Positions 1 through 6,466 of a stretch of DNA of 9,034 nt are shown piece after piece. The notes below the pieces were generated by a model. It searched no databases, was not told the origin of the DNA, and worked only from the letters and a program-made list of their open reading frames with translations. How positions within the stretch are numbered: the stretch's first letter is position 1; each line of letters opens with the position of its first letter. Origin of the DNA: an uncultured Chlamydiae bacterium (GTDB taxonomy: Bacteria > Chlamydiota > Chlamydiia > Chlamydiales > Rhabdochlamydiaceae); assembly GCA_903867585.1 (NCBI GenBank), contig CAIPRZ010000036.1, positions 1-9,034 of the forward strand. Direction: 5' to 3'. The position numbers and the translations under genes are program-made.

Positions 1-68
1 ATTCTTATTAGTAGTAAATATTTAACACGCATTCATCAGAGCTATGAATAAAATTTTGAGAGATTTTT

Positions 69-788
69 ATGAAAAAATTATTTTTTTTTAGTGTGTTTTT
101 TGGAAGCAGTTTATTCTCACACATTAGCAGATTAGATAATACTACAGCTGTTTTAGAATTTGTTAAAAGGCTTGTTCCTGAAAATCCTGTAATTGTAGAG
201 GCCGGCGGGTACAACGGACAGGACTCTTTTCTAATGTCACGTTCGTGGCCTAAAGGTTTTATACATGTCTTTGAACCTGTTCCAGAATTATTTGATAAAA
301 TGAATTTAAAATTGAAGGGTTGTAAAAATGTTTACTCTTATCAATTAGCTTTAGGAGATAAAGATGGTACAGCCAGTTTTTATGTTTCATATGCAAATTA
401 CGATCCCTTCAATGTTTTCGCATCAAGTTCTCTTCTTCCCCCTAAGGAGCATTTACAAAAGGCCTCATGGGTTTACTTTCCTCGAAAAATAGAGGTTAAC
501 GTTATTGGGTTAGATTCATGGGCAGAAAAAGTTAATATAAAAAAAATTGATTTTCTATGGCTTGATATGCAAGGTTTTGAATTGAACATGATAAAAGCAA
601 GCCATTTAGCACAGAATACAAACCTTATTTGGATGGAGGTCATTTTTTGTGAAGCCTATCAAGGACAATATACTTTTATGGATGTATTACCTTGGATGAC
701 TAAGCATGGCTTTCAACTCATAGCCACTGATTTTGATGTTGATAAACCTGAATCATGGTTTGGTAATTGTTTATTTAGAAAAATGTAG
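69..788 (+). CDS. FkbM-family SAM-dependent methyltransferase with a signal-peptide-like leader
   Basis: A 239-residue protein with the class I methyltransferase pattern of the FkbM family. The glycine-rich SAM-binding motif I is VIVEAGGYNGQDS (residues 41-53). The acidic residue expected to hold the SAM ribose is E69 in FEPVP. The FkbM-type segment LDMQGFE lies at 165-171. FkbM enzymes usually O-methylate sugars, glycolipids or polyketides; the substrate here is unknown. Residues 1-17 (MKKLFFFSVFFGSSLFS) look like a signal peptide or membrane anchor: two lysines, then a phenylalanine-rich core and small residues. The start cannot be moved downstream to another ATG, because the next Met (residue 56) lies after motif I. 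A GAGAGA ribosome-binding sequence lies at 58-63, 5 bases before the ATG. The gene ends in TAG and is followed 78 bases later by a second methyltransferase-like gene. Family call is firm; export is an inference. Confidence 0.85.
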   Translation: MKKLFFFSVFFGSSLFSHISRLDNTTAVLEFVKRLVPENPVIVEAGGYNGQDSFLMSRSWPKGFIHVFEPVPELFDKMNLKLKGCKNVYSYQLALGDKDGTASFYVSYANYDPFNVFASSSLLPPKEHLQKASWVYFPRKIEVNVIGLDSWAEKVNIKKIDFLWLDMQGFELNMIKASHLAQNTNLIWMEVIFCEAYQGQYTFMDVLPWMTKHGFQLIATDFDVDKPESWFGNCLFRKM

Positions 789-811
789 GTTTTACCGTCT
801 AAAAAAACATA

Positions 812-839
812 TTGAAATATAAGTTATTAAGTTTAAATA
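812..839 (+). promoter_or_regulatory. Weak sigma70-like promoter candidate before the second methyltransferase gene
   Basis: The AT-rich gap between the two plus-strand genes contains TTGAAA at 812-817 (5 of 6 to the -35 consensus). A -10-like TTAAAT follows at 833-838 (4 of 6, spacing 15) or TAAATA at 834-839 (spacing 16). Spacing is short and the background is very AT-rich, so chance is a real alternative. If used, transcription would start close to the hairpin at 843-865, leaving a very short leader before the ATG at 867. Confidence 0.2.
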
Positions 840-842
840 CTC

Positions 843-866
843 GAAGCTCCTAACTGTGGGGCTTTT
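843..866 (+). promoter_or_regulatory. Hairpin plus T-run covering the start region of the second methyltransferase gene
   Basis: GAAGCTCC (843-850) can pair with GGGGCTTT (858-865) around a 7-base loop. This gives eight pairs, two of them G-U. Four T's follow (863-866), and the T-rich sequence continues past the ATG at 867. The shape resembles a short intrinsic terminator for the upstream gene. However, the right arm also contains GGGG (858-861), the only purine-rich sequence at a ribosome-binding distance from the ATG. The hairpin could therefore instead hide the translation start. Both readings are inferences; the inverted repeat itself is directly visible. Confidence 0.4.
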
Positions 867-1568
867 ATGTTTTATTTATTGAGTTCTATCTTCTTTGCCG
901 CATTACCTCTTAATTCCGTAAAATATGTGGATTATGGTTCTTTCCCGACTTTAGAAAATGTTCGTTACGGTACCCAAATAGATGAATTATATGATTTAGG
1001 TTATTGTGGATTTAAGTGGGCCCCGGAGCTTAGTTCATTTTTTCTGATGTTAAAAGACAAGTACGAACTTAATCTTTGTATTGAAACTGGAACCTTTAAA
1101 GGGGATTCCACAATCGTTTTTTCACGAATATTTGATAGAGTGGATACGATAGAAATTAATCCTTCCTTTTTAGATTTTACAAAATCAAAAATTGGAAATC
1201 GAAAAAACATAAATTTTCATCTAGGTAATTCTGTTGAAGTTTTCAAGACACTGCTTCCAACACTAAATAAATTTCGTCCAATTTTTTATTTAGATGCTCA
1301 TTGGAACGATTTTTGGCCTTTGCGTGATGAGTTAACTCTTATAGGTCAAAATTTTAAAGATAATTGCATCATTGTGATAGACGATTTTAAGGTTCCGAAT
1401 CGTCCTGATATTACATTTGATCAATATGGAAAAAATGAGTGCTCTATGGAATACATAAAGGATAACCTTCCTGAGGTTTATTCCAGTTATGAATTAATCT
1501 TCTTAATTCCTAAAAGTACCTCTTCAAAGGCTAAAGCGGTCCTTATTCCAACAGCGTGGGTTAAGTAG
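867..1568 (+). CDS. Methyltransferase-like protein with metal-type O-methyltransferase motifs and a hydrophobic leader
   Basis: A 233-residue protein with a Rossmann-type SAM-binding layout. Motif I is CIETGTFKGDS (71-81), followed by the acidic end of strand 2, E96 in TIEIN. YLDAHW (141-146) and VIDDF (170-174) match the D-x-H and DD pattern of the Methyltransf_24/TylF-type group, where such residues hold a metal and help deprotonate a sugar hydroxyl. The substrate is unknown. Residues 1-17 (MFYLLSSIFFAALPLNS) form a hydrophobic, signal-peptide-like start without a clear basic n-region. The next in-frame ATG (residue 61) lies just before motif I, at 71, so a shorter cytosolic form starting there is conceivable but would lose an N-terminal region of normal size. 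The start region carries a hairpin that contains the weak GGGG ribosome-binding sequence. The gene ends in TAG and converges on the minus-strand unit 30 bases later. Confidence 0.7.
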   Translation: MFYLLSSIFFAALPLNSVKYVDYGSFPTLENVRYGTQIDELYDLGYCGFKWAPELSSFFLMLKDKYELNLCIETGTFKGDSTIVFSRIFDRVDTIEINPSFLDFTKSKIGNRKNINFHLGNSVEVFKTLLPTLNKFRPIFYLDAHWNDFWPLRDELTLIGQNFKDNCIIVIDDFKVPNRPDITFDQYGKNECSMEYIKDNLPEVYSSYELIFLIPKSTSSKAKAVLIPTAWVK

Positions 1569-1598
1569 GTTATATTAGGCATTAGATGACTATTTAAT

Positions 1599-1868
1599 TT
1601 AGCTTTTATCAGCTTTGACTTTTTGTTTAGTTTGGAGATTATTTAAAATATAGGGATAGGTTTCATCAGTCCCTTTTTCGACTTTTATTGGCACGGGCAC
1701 AATCCATAATGCTGTCACTTCGGCATCCTTTTCATTTATTTTCCATCTAGAGCCATCGGAAAGCTCCAAAAGGGTGCCTTTATCGTAGTTAAAGCTTAAG
1801 TATAAGATTGTAAGAAGGGGAATAATCCATTTCATAAAAATGACGCTTTTATTCAGAAAGTAGAACAC
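1599..1868 (-). CDS. Small hypothetical protein with hydrophobic leader, last gene of the minus-strand unit
   Basis: An 89-residue reading frame if started at the GTG at 1866-1868, which directly abuts the TAA of the preceding gene. An ATG at 1833-1835 gives a 78-residue protein beginning MKWIIPLLTILYLSF, a lysine followed by a hydrophobic stretch. This looks like a natural signal peptide or anchor start and is the preferred start. Neither start has a good Shine-Dalgarno sequence. The remainder is polar and probably beta-rich: LLELSDGSRWKI, then two tryptophans, then YPYILNNL and a lysine-rich tail. This reminds me of small chlamydial periplasmic hypothetical proteins with a D-G-S-x-W ... YPY-x-L-x-N pattern, but that is a recollection, not a family assignment. 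Its position suggests co-transcription with the transglutaminase-like gene. No function can be given. Confidence 0.6.
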   Translation of the reverse strand: MFYFLNKSVIFMKWIIPLLTILYLSFNYDKGTLLELSDGSRWKINEKDAEVTALWIVPVPIKVEKGTDETYPYILNNLQTKQKVKADKS

Positions 1869-3386
1869 TTAAAGGTTTGTGTCAAATCCTGAAGGCCAGA
1901 GGTGTTCAATTTCTTCTAAAAGCCTTTGTACAGCTTGTGGATTATAATCATGTTTTTTGATAAGAAATTTTAGTTTTTCTTTATAGAGAAGCGTTTTAGG
2001 TCTATCAAACCGGATCAAAGATAATTGAGTAAGGTAGTAGACAAGAGCGGGGTCATCGTCAGCTTGTGAGTAGAGTTTTTCTAAAGCTAAAAAAGCTTTT
2101 TCATATTGGTGAAGCTGTAAATAAGTAATGCCTAGTTGATAAAGAGCGGATCGAAATTTAGGGCTTTTTTTATGGATAGTTTCAAGCTCATAGGATTTAT
2201 TGATCAGCGATTGCATATCGCTATCCACATCTTTAAAAATAGCTTGAAGACCTTCGGGAGTAATGTAGCCTTTGAAGAAATCTTCTACGATATAATTAGA
2301 GGTGAGCAAGGTCTTCTCTTTGATTTTTTGAAGTTTTGTAAAGACCTTATGGGTCTTTGCTAGCTGTTTATCCATGAGATAGCAAGAGCCTAATAGTTCT
2401 AAAATCTGTGGATCATCAGGGATAAAGGCGAGCGCTTTTTCATAAAGATCAGCAGCTTTTTTAAAATCTTGTTTTTTTAAAAATACCGAGGATTGGTTAA
2501 AAAGAGCCATGCCAAGAAGCTCTTTTTGAGTTCTTTTATTAAGACTTTTGACGTGTAAGCTTAAATAAGCTTCGATGGGCATATGAATACCACGCGCTGT
2601 GGTTTCAATATTAAGGTCTTCATGAAGACTTAAAAAAATGTGACCAGGGGGCGTATAGATATCAAGATCAAGTCCGAGCCGCTGGGCCAGAGCGTAATAG
2701 AGTAAGGAGACTCCTAAACAGACCCCTTGCCGGTTATCAAGAACACTAGGTAACAGGGTATAGGTATCAATTTTTTCTTCATGTTCAGAATGGGCTGGGA
2801 AACGGTAACCGAGTTCATAAAAAATGAAGTGATTCATGGCATGAACCTTTTCTTCATTTGTGGCTTCTTTACAAAGGCGCGCTTTGACACAAAGTGCCAT
2901 AAAATCAAGAACCGCTTCATAACTTTGAATTTTTTCTTTCCCCTCAGACTCTTGACCAAAAGCCAGAACAAGCATGCCCCTTCCGACATCGATGTCACAA
3001 GTGTCTCCTTTTTCAAGTTCTTCTCTTGTCAAATAAGAAGATCCCTTAAGAGCTCTATTTTTATGATTAAGGCTTAAATTATTTATAAAATTAATAGAAG
3101 GGGTATCTAGAAGAATGGGGTTTGTTGTGGTTTTAAATACCGCTTTTAGGAGTTCTTCAAACAAGATACTATTTAACTCGATCGGCATGAGGGGATCTAA
3201 ACTACTAATATCTAGAAGCTCTAAGATCTTTTTTTTAGCTCTTTGTCCTTCGTGGGTATTAGGATATTGGGTATAAAAGTAGAGCTGTTTTGTTAATGAG
3301 AGGGGATCTTGCCGGCTATAGAGACTTTCAAGGTAAAGGGGATCGGGAGATTGAGATAAAGCAAGCAGGGTAAAAAATTTAAACAT
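1869..3386 (-). CDS. Transglutaminase-like (SirB1-type) domain protein with C-terminal TPR-like repeats
   Basis: A 505-residue protein. Residues about 180-270 resemble the transglutaminase-like superfamily of the SirB1/YchA type. The segment SVLDNRQGVCLGVSLLYYAL (214-233) holds the candidate nucleophile C223. PPGHIFL has the candidate base H249. LNIETTARG has the candidate third residue E261. All three possible catalytic residues are present, so peptidase-like, transglutaminase or other acyl-transfer chemistry is possible; the true reaction is unknown. TPR-like helical repeats follow at about 291-355 (SVFLKKQDFKKAADLYEKAL) and 411-445 (YQLGITYLQLHQYEKAFLAL), suggesting protein binding. The N-terminus MFKFFTLLALSQS is a short hydrophobic leader that could be a weak signal peptide. 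The ATG overlaps the end of malQ by 8 bases with no clear ribosome-binding sequence, implying translational coupling. The stop TAA abuts the next frame. From memory, Chlamydia has rpmB after malQ, so this gene looks lineage-specific here. Confidence 0.75.
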   Translation of the reverse strand: MFKFFTLLALSQSPDPLYLESLYSRQDPLSLTKQLYFYTQYPNTHEGQRAKKKILELLDISSLDPLMPIELNSILFEELLKAVFKTTTNPILLDTPSINFINNLSLNHKNRALKGSSYLTREELEKGDTCDIDVGRGMLVLAFGQESEGKEKIQSYEAVLDFMALCVKARLCKEATNEEKVHAMNHFIFYELGYRFPAHSEHEEKIDTYTLLPSVLDNRQGVCLGVSLLYYALAQRLGLDLDIYTPPGHIFLSLHEDLNIETTARGIHMPIEAYLSLHVKSLNKRTQKELLGMALFNQSSVFLKKQDFKKAADLYEKALAFIPDDPQILELLGSCYLMDKQLAKTHKVFTKLQKIKEKTLLTSNYIVEDFFKGYITPEGLQAIFKDVDSDMQSLINKSYELETIHKKSPKFRSALYQLGITYLQLHQYEKAFLALEKLYSQADDDPALVYYLTQLSLIRFDRPKTLLYKEKLKFLIKKHDYNPQAVQRLLEEIEHLWPSGFDTNL

Positions 3387-4899
3387 GAGCTTTTAGTATC
3401 TTATGTATTTTTTGACAAAAATGAGCGTCACTAGTCAGTTTTTCTATGGAGAAGCTCATGATCGTTGTCCAATTATTAGAAGAAACAATACTTGGATCAT
3501 TAACCCTAAATAATAGATTTTGGTAGCCGGGGTAAAGATAAAGATATTCTTGAATCATGTTTATAACAAATAAACTTCCTGACTTATGTAGTTTTTTTAA
3601 TACGATCTCTTGCATAGACGGGCTATAAGAGGGTGAATAGGGGATAGCTAATAAATTAGCTAGTCCTTTAGCCCCTACGATATCTTTAGACCATTCTTCA
3701 AACATAAAGGTTAGATCGTGGGTAGATAAAGTGGCCATGCTATAATGAGGATACTCATTAAAAGGGATGAACTGTCCAGGAATTTCCCATTGTCTTTCCC
3801 AACGGACAACTTTTGTTCCGCAAAGCTTGGCTTCAGTGATAAATTTTTTTACATAATCGGGGATTACTCCCAAATCCTCGGCAATAGGAATCATCGGGGT
3901 GTCTTTACAGATAGCTCCTAAAATAATTTTAGCATTATTTATTGCCGCTTCGTCACTATTTGGGAAGAAATGGCCGTAGCGAGCTTTTTCCCCTTTTGGC
4001 ATGACCCATAATCTAAAAAATCCAACGGCATGATCAATCCGGTATAAAGAAAAATAGGAGGATAAAAAATGGATCCGGGCTTTCCAAAATTGGATACATT
4101 CCATCGGCTTATCGACAAAACGGATTAATGGAAATCCCCAGGTTTGTCCTTCATCAGAGTATTGGTCAGGGGCGGCTCCGACTGTTAAATTGAAATCAAA
4201 AAGCTCTTTATGAGTCCACATTTCCACGCTATCTGGACTTAGTAAAATTGGAATATCGCCCATAAGCTCGATTCCTTGAGACTTAATAAAAGATTGGGCG
4301 TTTGTAAACTGCTCGTGGCAAAAAAACTGCAAAGCAATATGAAAAAAAATGTCATCTTCGTTTTGCTCGCAAAATGCTTTTTGGTCTATTTGCCATTTTT
4401 CTGGAGGAAGATCGGTCATCTCTTTATAAACACAAAAGATCGCATAAGGCTCTAGCCAAGAGTTGTTTTTTACATAGCTATGAAAATCTAAACGGGAATT
4501 AATCCATTTTTTTTTGGACCAGACATATTTTTTTAGAAGCTTCATTTTGAGAAGATAGGTCTCATAATAATTAAAATAGGGAGTCTCATTTTTTTGATAT
4601 AAAAGGATGTAATCGGGATCTTTTGTATCAATATCTTCTAATTTATTAAGAGCTATATAGATGGGATTTAAAGCAAAGCATGACCTTGAACTATAAGGGG
4701 AGGATTCTGGTCCTGTATCAAAAATGGGAAGAAGCTGGATAATTTGAAATCCGCAAGCTTTAGCAAAAAGAGCTAGTTTTTTTAAATCAGGATATTCGCC
4801 AAGTTGAGAGGAATCTTCGGTCTTTAAAAAAAACAGAGGGCAAATAAAGCCATTTTGCTTTTGCCCATCAAATTTTTTATAAAGAGTTTCTAGATTCAT
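3379..4899 (-). CDS. malQ: 4-alpha-glucanotransferase (amylomaltase, GH77)
   Basis: Transfers alpha-1,4-glucan segments between maltodextrins, supporting glycogen and maltodextrin turnover in the cytoplasm. At 506 residues it has the length of the short bacterial form. GH77 motifs are visible in order: PIFDTGPESSPYSSRSCFALNP (59-79), GDIPILLSPDSVEMW (214-228), GAAPDQYSDEGQTWGFP (241-257), YRIDH with the nucleophile D289, IAEDLG with the acid/base E341, and STHDL with the transition-state-stabilising D395. Catalytic spacing is close to that of Thermus amylomaltase as I recall it. The C-terminal segment NDPSIVSSNNWTTIM departs from the more usual N-x-PG ... NW-x-x-R pattern. The start codon overlaps the chaperone stop (ATGA) and there is no evident Shine-Dalgarno sequence, so translation is probably coupled. 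Its place directly behind the type III gatekeeper and chaperone genes matches Chlamydia. Confidence 0.95.
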   Translation of the reverse strand: MNLETLYKKFDGQKQNGFICPLFFLKTEDSSQLGEYPDLKKLALFAKACGFQIIQLLPIFDTGPESSPYSSRSCFALNPIYIALNKLEDIDTKDPDYILLYQKNETPYFNYYETYLLKMKLLKKYVWSKKKWINSRLDFHSYVKNNSWLEPYAIFCVYKEMTDLPPEKWQIDQKAFCEQNEDDIFFHIALQFFCHEQFTNAQSFIKSQGIELMGDIPILLSPDSVEMWTHKELFDFNLTVGAAPDQYSDEGQTWGFPLIRFVDKPMECIQFWKARIHFLSSYFSLYRIDHAVGFFRLWVMPKGEKARYGHFFPNSDEAAINNAKIILGAICKDTPMIPIAEDLGVIPDYVKKFITEAKLCGTKVVRWERQWEIPGQFIPFNEYPHYSMATLSTHDLTFMFEEWSKDIVGAKGLANLLAIPYSPSYSPSMQEIVLKKLHKSGSLFVINMIQEYLYLYPGYQNLLFRVNDPSIVSSNNWTTIMSFSIEKLTSDAHFCQKIHKILKAHV

Positions 4900-5306
4900 G
4901 TCAGTAATCGTGTATTAGAACCTTGTAGGGCATCTGTCCAGGCTTTAGATTTTAAAATAAAACCCTCGATACCATTGACAAGGTCTGAGTCGTTAGGGGG
5001 AATGATAGGATAACTTAATATAAGAAAAAGTAATTTTTGTCCGCTGCTATAACCTAATGTTCCATAAGCTGATGATTTAAAATTGGCTTTTAAAGCATCT
5101 TGAAACACTTGATGTCTATATCGAGAGGGGAGAATTTCACCAATCACACTTGAAATGAGGACCCGGTCTTCTAGAAACTCGATCTGTATTTTATATTTTT
5201 CATCGATTAAAAGGACAAGGCCTCCTTCGATGTCAGGGTTGATTTCAAGCCCCAGTTTTTCAGATAAAGCATTTAAAAAATTATCAATCGGATAGGGTGT
5301 TTTCAT
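4896..5306 (-). CDS. scc1: Type III secretion chaperone, CesT/Scc1-like, probable partner of the gatekeeper
   Basis: A 136-residue small protein in the size range of class I type III chaperones, which keep a substrate's N-terminus unfolded for export. The opening helix (PIDNFLNALSEKLGLEI, 6-22) followed by alternating strands (GGLVLLIDEKYKIQIEFLEDRVLISSVIGE, roughly 28-57) and the later LGYSSGQKLLFLILSY (84-99) fit the CesT/Tir-chaperone fold. Position is the stronger evidence: it lies directly after the gatekeeper gene and before malQ, where C. trachomatis has scc1 (CT088). In Chlamydia, Scc1 works as a heterodimer with Scc4 to bind CopN; no Scc4 gene is in this window. The ATG overlaps the gatekeeper stop (TAATG) and its TGA overlaps the malQ start (ATGA). 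Sequence similarity to Chlamydia Scc1 is modest by eye, so the symbol rests partly on synteny. Confidence 0.8.
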   Translation of the reverse strand: MKTPYPIDNFLNALSEKLGLEINPDIEGGLVLLIDEKYKIQIEFLEDRVLISSVIGEILPSRYRHQVFQDALKANFKSSAYGTLGYSSGQKLLFLILSYPIIPPNDSDLVNGIEGFILKSKAWTDALQGSNTRLLT

Positions 5307-6463
5307 TAGGATTCATCCAATACGTTATCAATCGCTTCAAGGGATATAAGAAAACAGGATAACACCTCTTCTTGATGTTTTTGATTTTTATAAAGCCTTG
5401 GAGAGACATTTTTAATTCCTGAACACATGATATTTAATACAGCCTCTTGAGATAAAAGGTTACTACTAATATTCAAGTTATATTTCAGACTTAAGATTTT
5501 ATCAGGAGAGGGATAGGGATCTTGGAGTATATTCACAAATAATTTAGCAAGATTTTGGTAGTTCATTTCTGGCGTAGCTTCAGCATTTTTACGAGCTAAA
5601 TTCAAGATCAATTCCCTCTGTTTTGATGCAAAAAATTTATAGACGCTTAAAATGGCTTGTAAAGTTCTTGTCTCATCAATCAGCTTTTTTAATTCACCCC
5701 TTTCTATTGAGCTCCCTTTGCTATTGAGGTCAGCTCCAAGAGCATGTAACCAAAAGCTAATCGCCTCTTTCATCTTTTCAAAAGTGAATTTAACAAGTAA
5801 TTCCTGAAATAAATCTAAAGTCGATTTCGGAGCCCCCGTCAGTTCCGAATAAACTTGACGAAGCTCAGAAGGGGGAGCAAGACCTTCTTTAGAAAATTTT
5901 AATGACTCTTCGAAAATGTTTTTTCCAGCCTGCAAGCTGCGACCAAATCTTTTTTCAAAATTAGATCTGGCATTAAAGATCTTTTCTTTAAGCTCATCGG
6001 GTAATACCTGCAAAAGATATTCAAAAGCGGTATCTGCCATGACAGGATCGGGGTAATTATCTAAAATCTTTTGCAAGATGTCTTCAGCGGTATCAAATTT
6101 TGAAATGGAATCTTTGAGACTTAGTAAGGATTTAGATTTGATCTCAGGATTTCGATTTTCGTAATATTCAGAAACTTCCCCTGTTTTCTCTACTTCCATA
6201 GGGATCTGTTCTTCCCCTTCAGCCCCACCTTTATCTGGATTTTCATGACGAACTTTTTTACGGACTCTTTCTTCAAGAGGCTCGCTATTTCGACGAATAA
6301 TTTGCATAGTATTAACAGCAAATTGATCCATAAAACTTGTGACCGAGTTCTGCATCGATTCTTGGACAACAGCAGCCCTTTGAGAACTTTGGGTAGTTTC
6401 TGCCTGCTGGGTTTTTACTAGATCATTGGTGACAGAAGATATGGGATTATTTATGTCTGACAT
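5306..6463 (-). CDS. sctW: Type III secretion gatekeeper SctW (CopN/YopN, HrpJ domain)
   Basis: The gatekeeper plugs the export gate until host contact and orders translocator before effector secretion; in Chlamydia the protein (CopN) is itself secreted. The 385-residue product has a Q/S/T-rich N-terminus (1-55) expected to hold the secretion signal and chaperone site, then a highly charged linker (56-107). A helical HrpJ-type core follows from about 112. It contains DPVMADTAFEYLLQVLP (139-155), FEKRFGRSLQAGKNIF (169-184), LRQVYSELTGAPKSTLDLF (201-219) and ETRTLQAILSVYKFFASKQ (264-282), which align well with what I remember of CopN. A TyeA-like C-terminal region appears fused, as in CopN. The protein ends shortly after LEAIDNVLDES and lacks the extra tail of Chlamydia CopN (about 420 residues). 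The ATG lies 3 bases after the sctV stop, without a strong ribosome-binding sequence. Confidence 0.93.
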   Translation of the reverse strand: MSDINNPISSVTNDLVKTQQAETTQSSQRAAVVQESMQNSVTSFMDQFAVNTMQIIRRNSEPLEERVRKKVRHENPDKGGAEGEEQIPMEVEKTGEVSEYYENRNPEIKSKSLLSLKDSISKFDTAEDILQKILDNYPDPVMADTAFEYLLQVLPDELKEKIFNARSNFEKRFGRSLQAGKNIFEESLKFSKEGLAPPSELRQVYSELTGAPKSTLDLFQELLVKFTFEKMKEAISFWLHALGADLNSKGSSIERGELKKLIDETRTLQAILSVYKFFASKQRELILNLARKNAEATPEMNYQNLAKLFVNILQDPYPSPDKILSLKYNLNISSNLLSQEAVLNIMCSGIKNVSPRLYKNQKHQEEVLSCFLISLEAIDNVLDES

Positions 6464-6466
6464 ACG

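Noticed and set aside
8..214. Minus-strand frame overlapping the start of the FkbM-like gene
   Set aside because: It lies opposite the leader and motif I of a recognised methyltransferase and has no supporting motif.
1599..1620. AGCTTTTATCAGCTTT as a terminator hairpin at the convergent junction
   Set aside because: The two AGCTTT copies are direct, not inverted, and do not form a stem.
2136..3077. Plus-strand open frames opposite the transglutaminase-like gene
   Set aside because: Compositionally odd (F/K-rich), no motifs, and the minus-strand gene in the same place has clear domain features.
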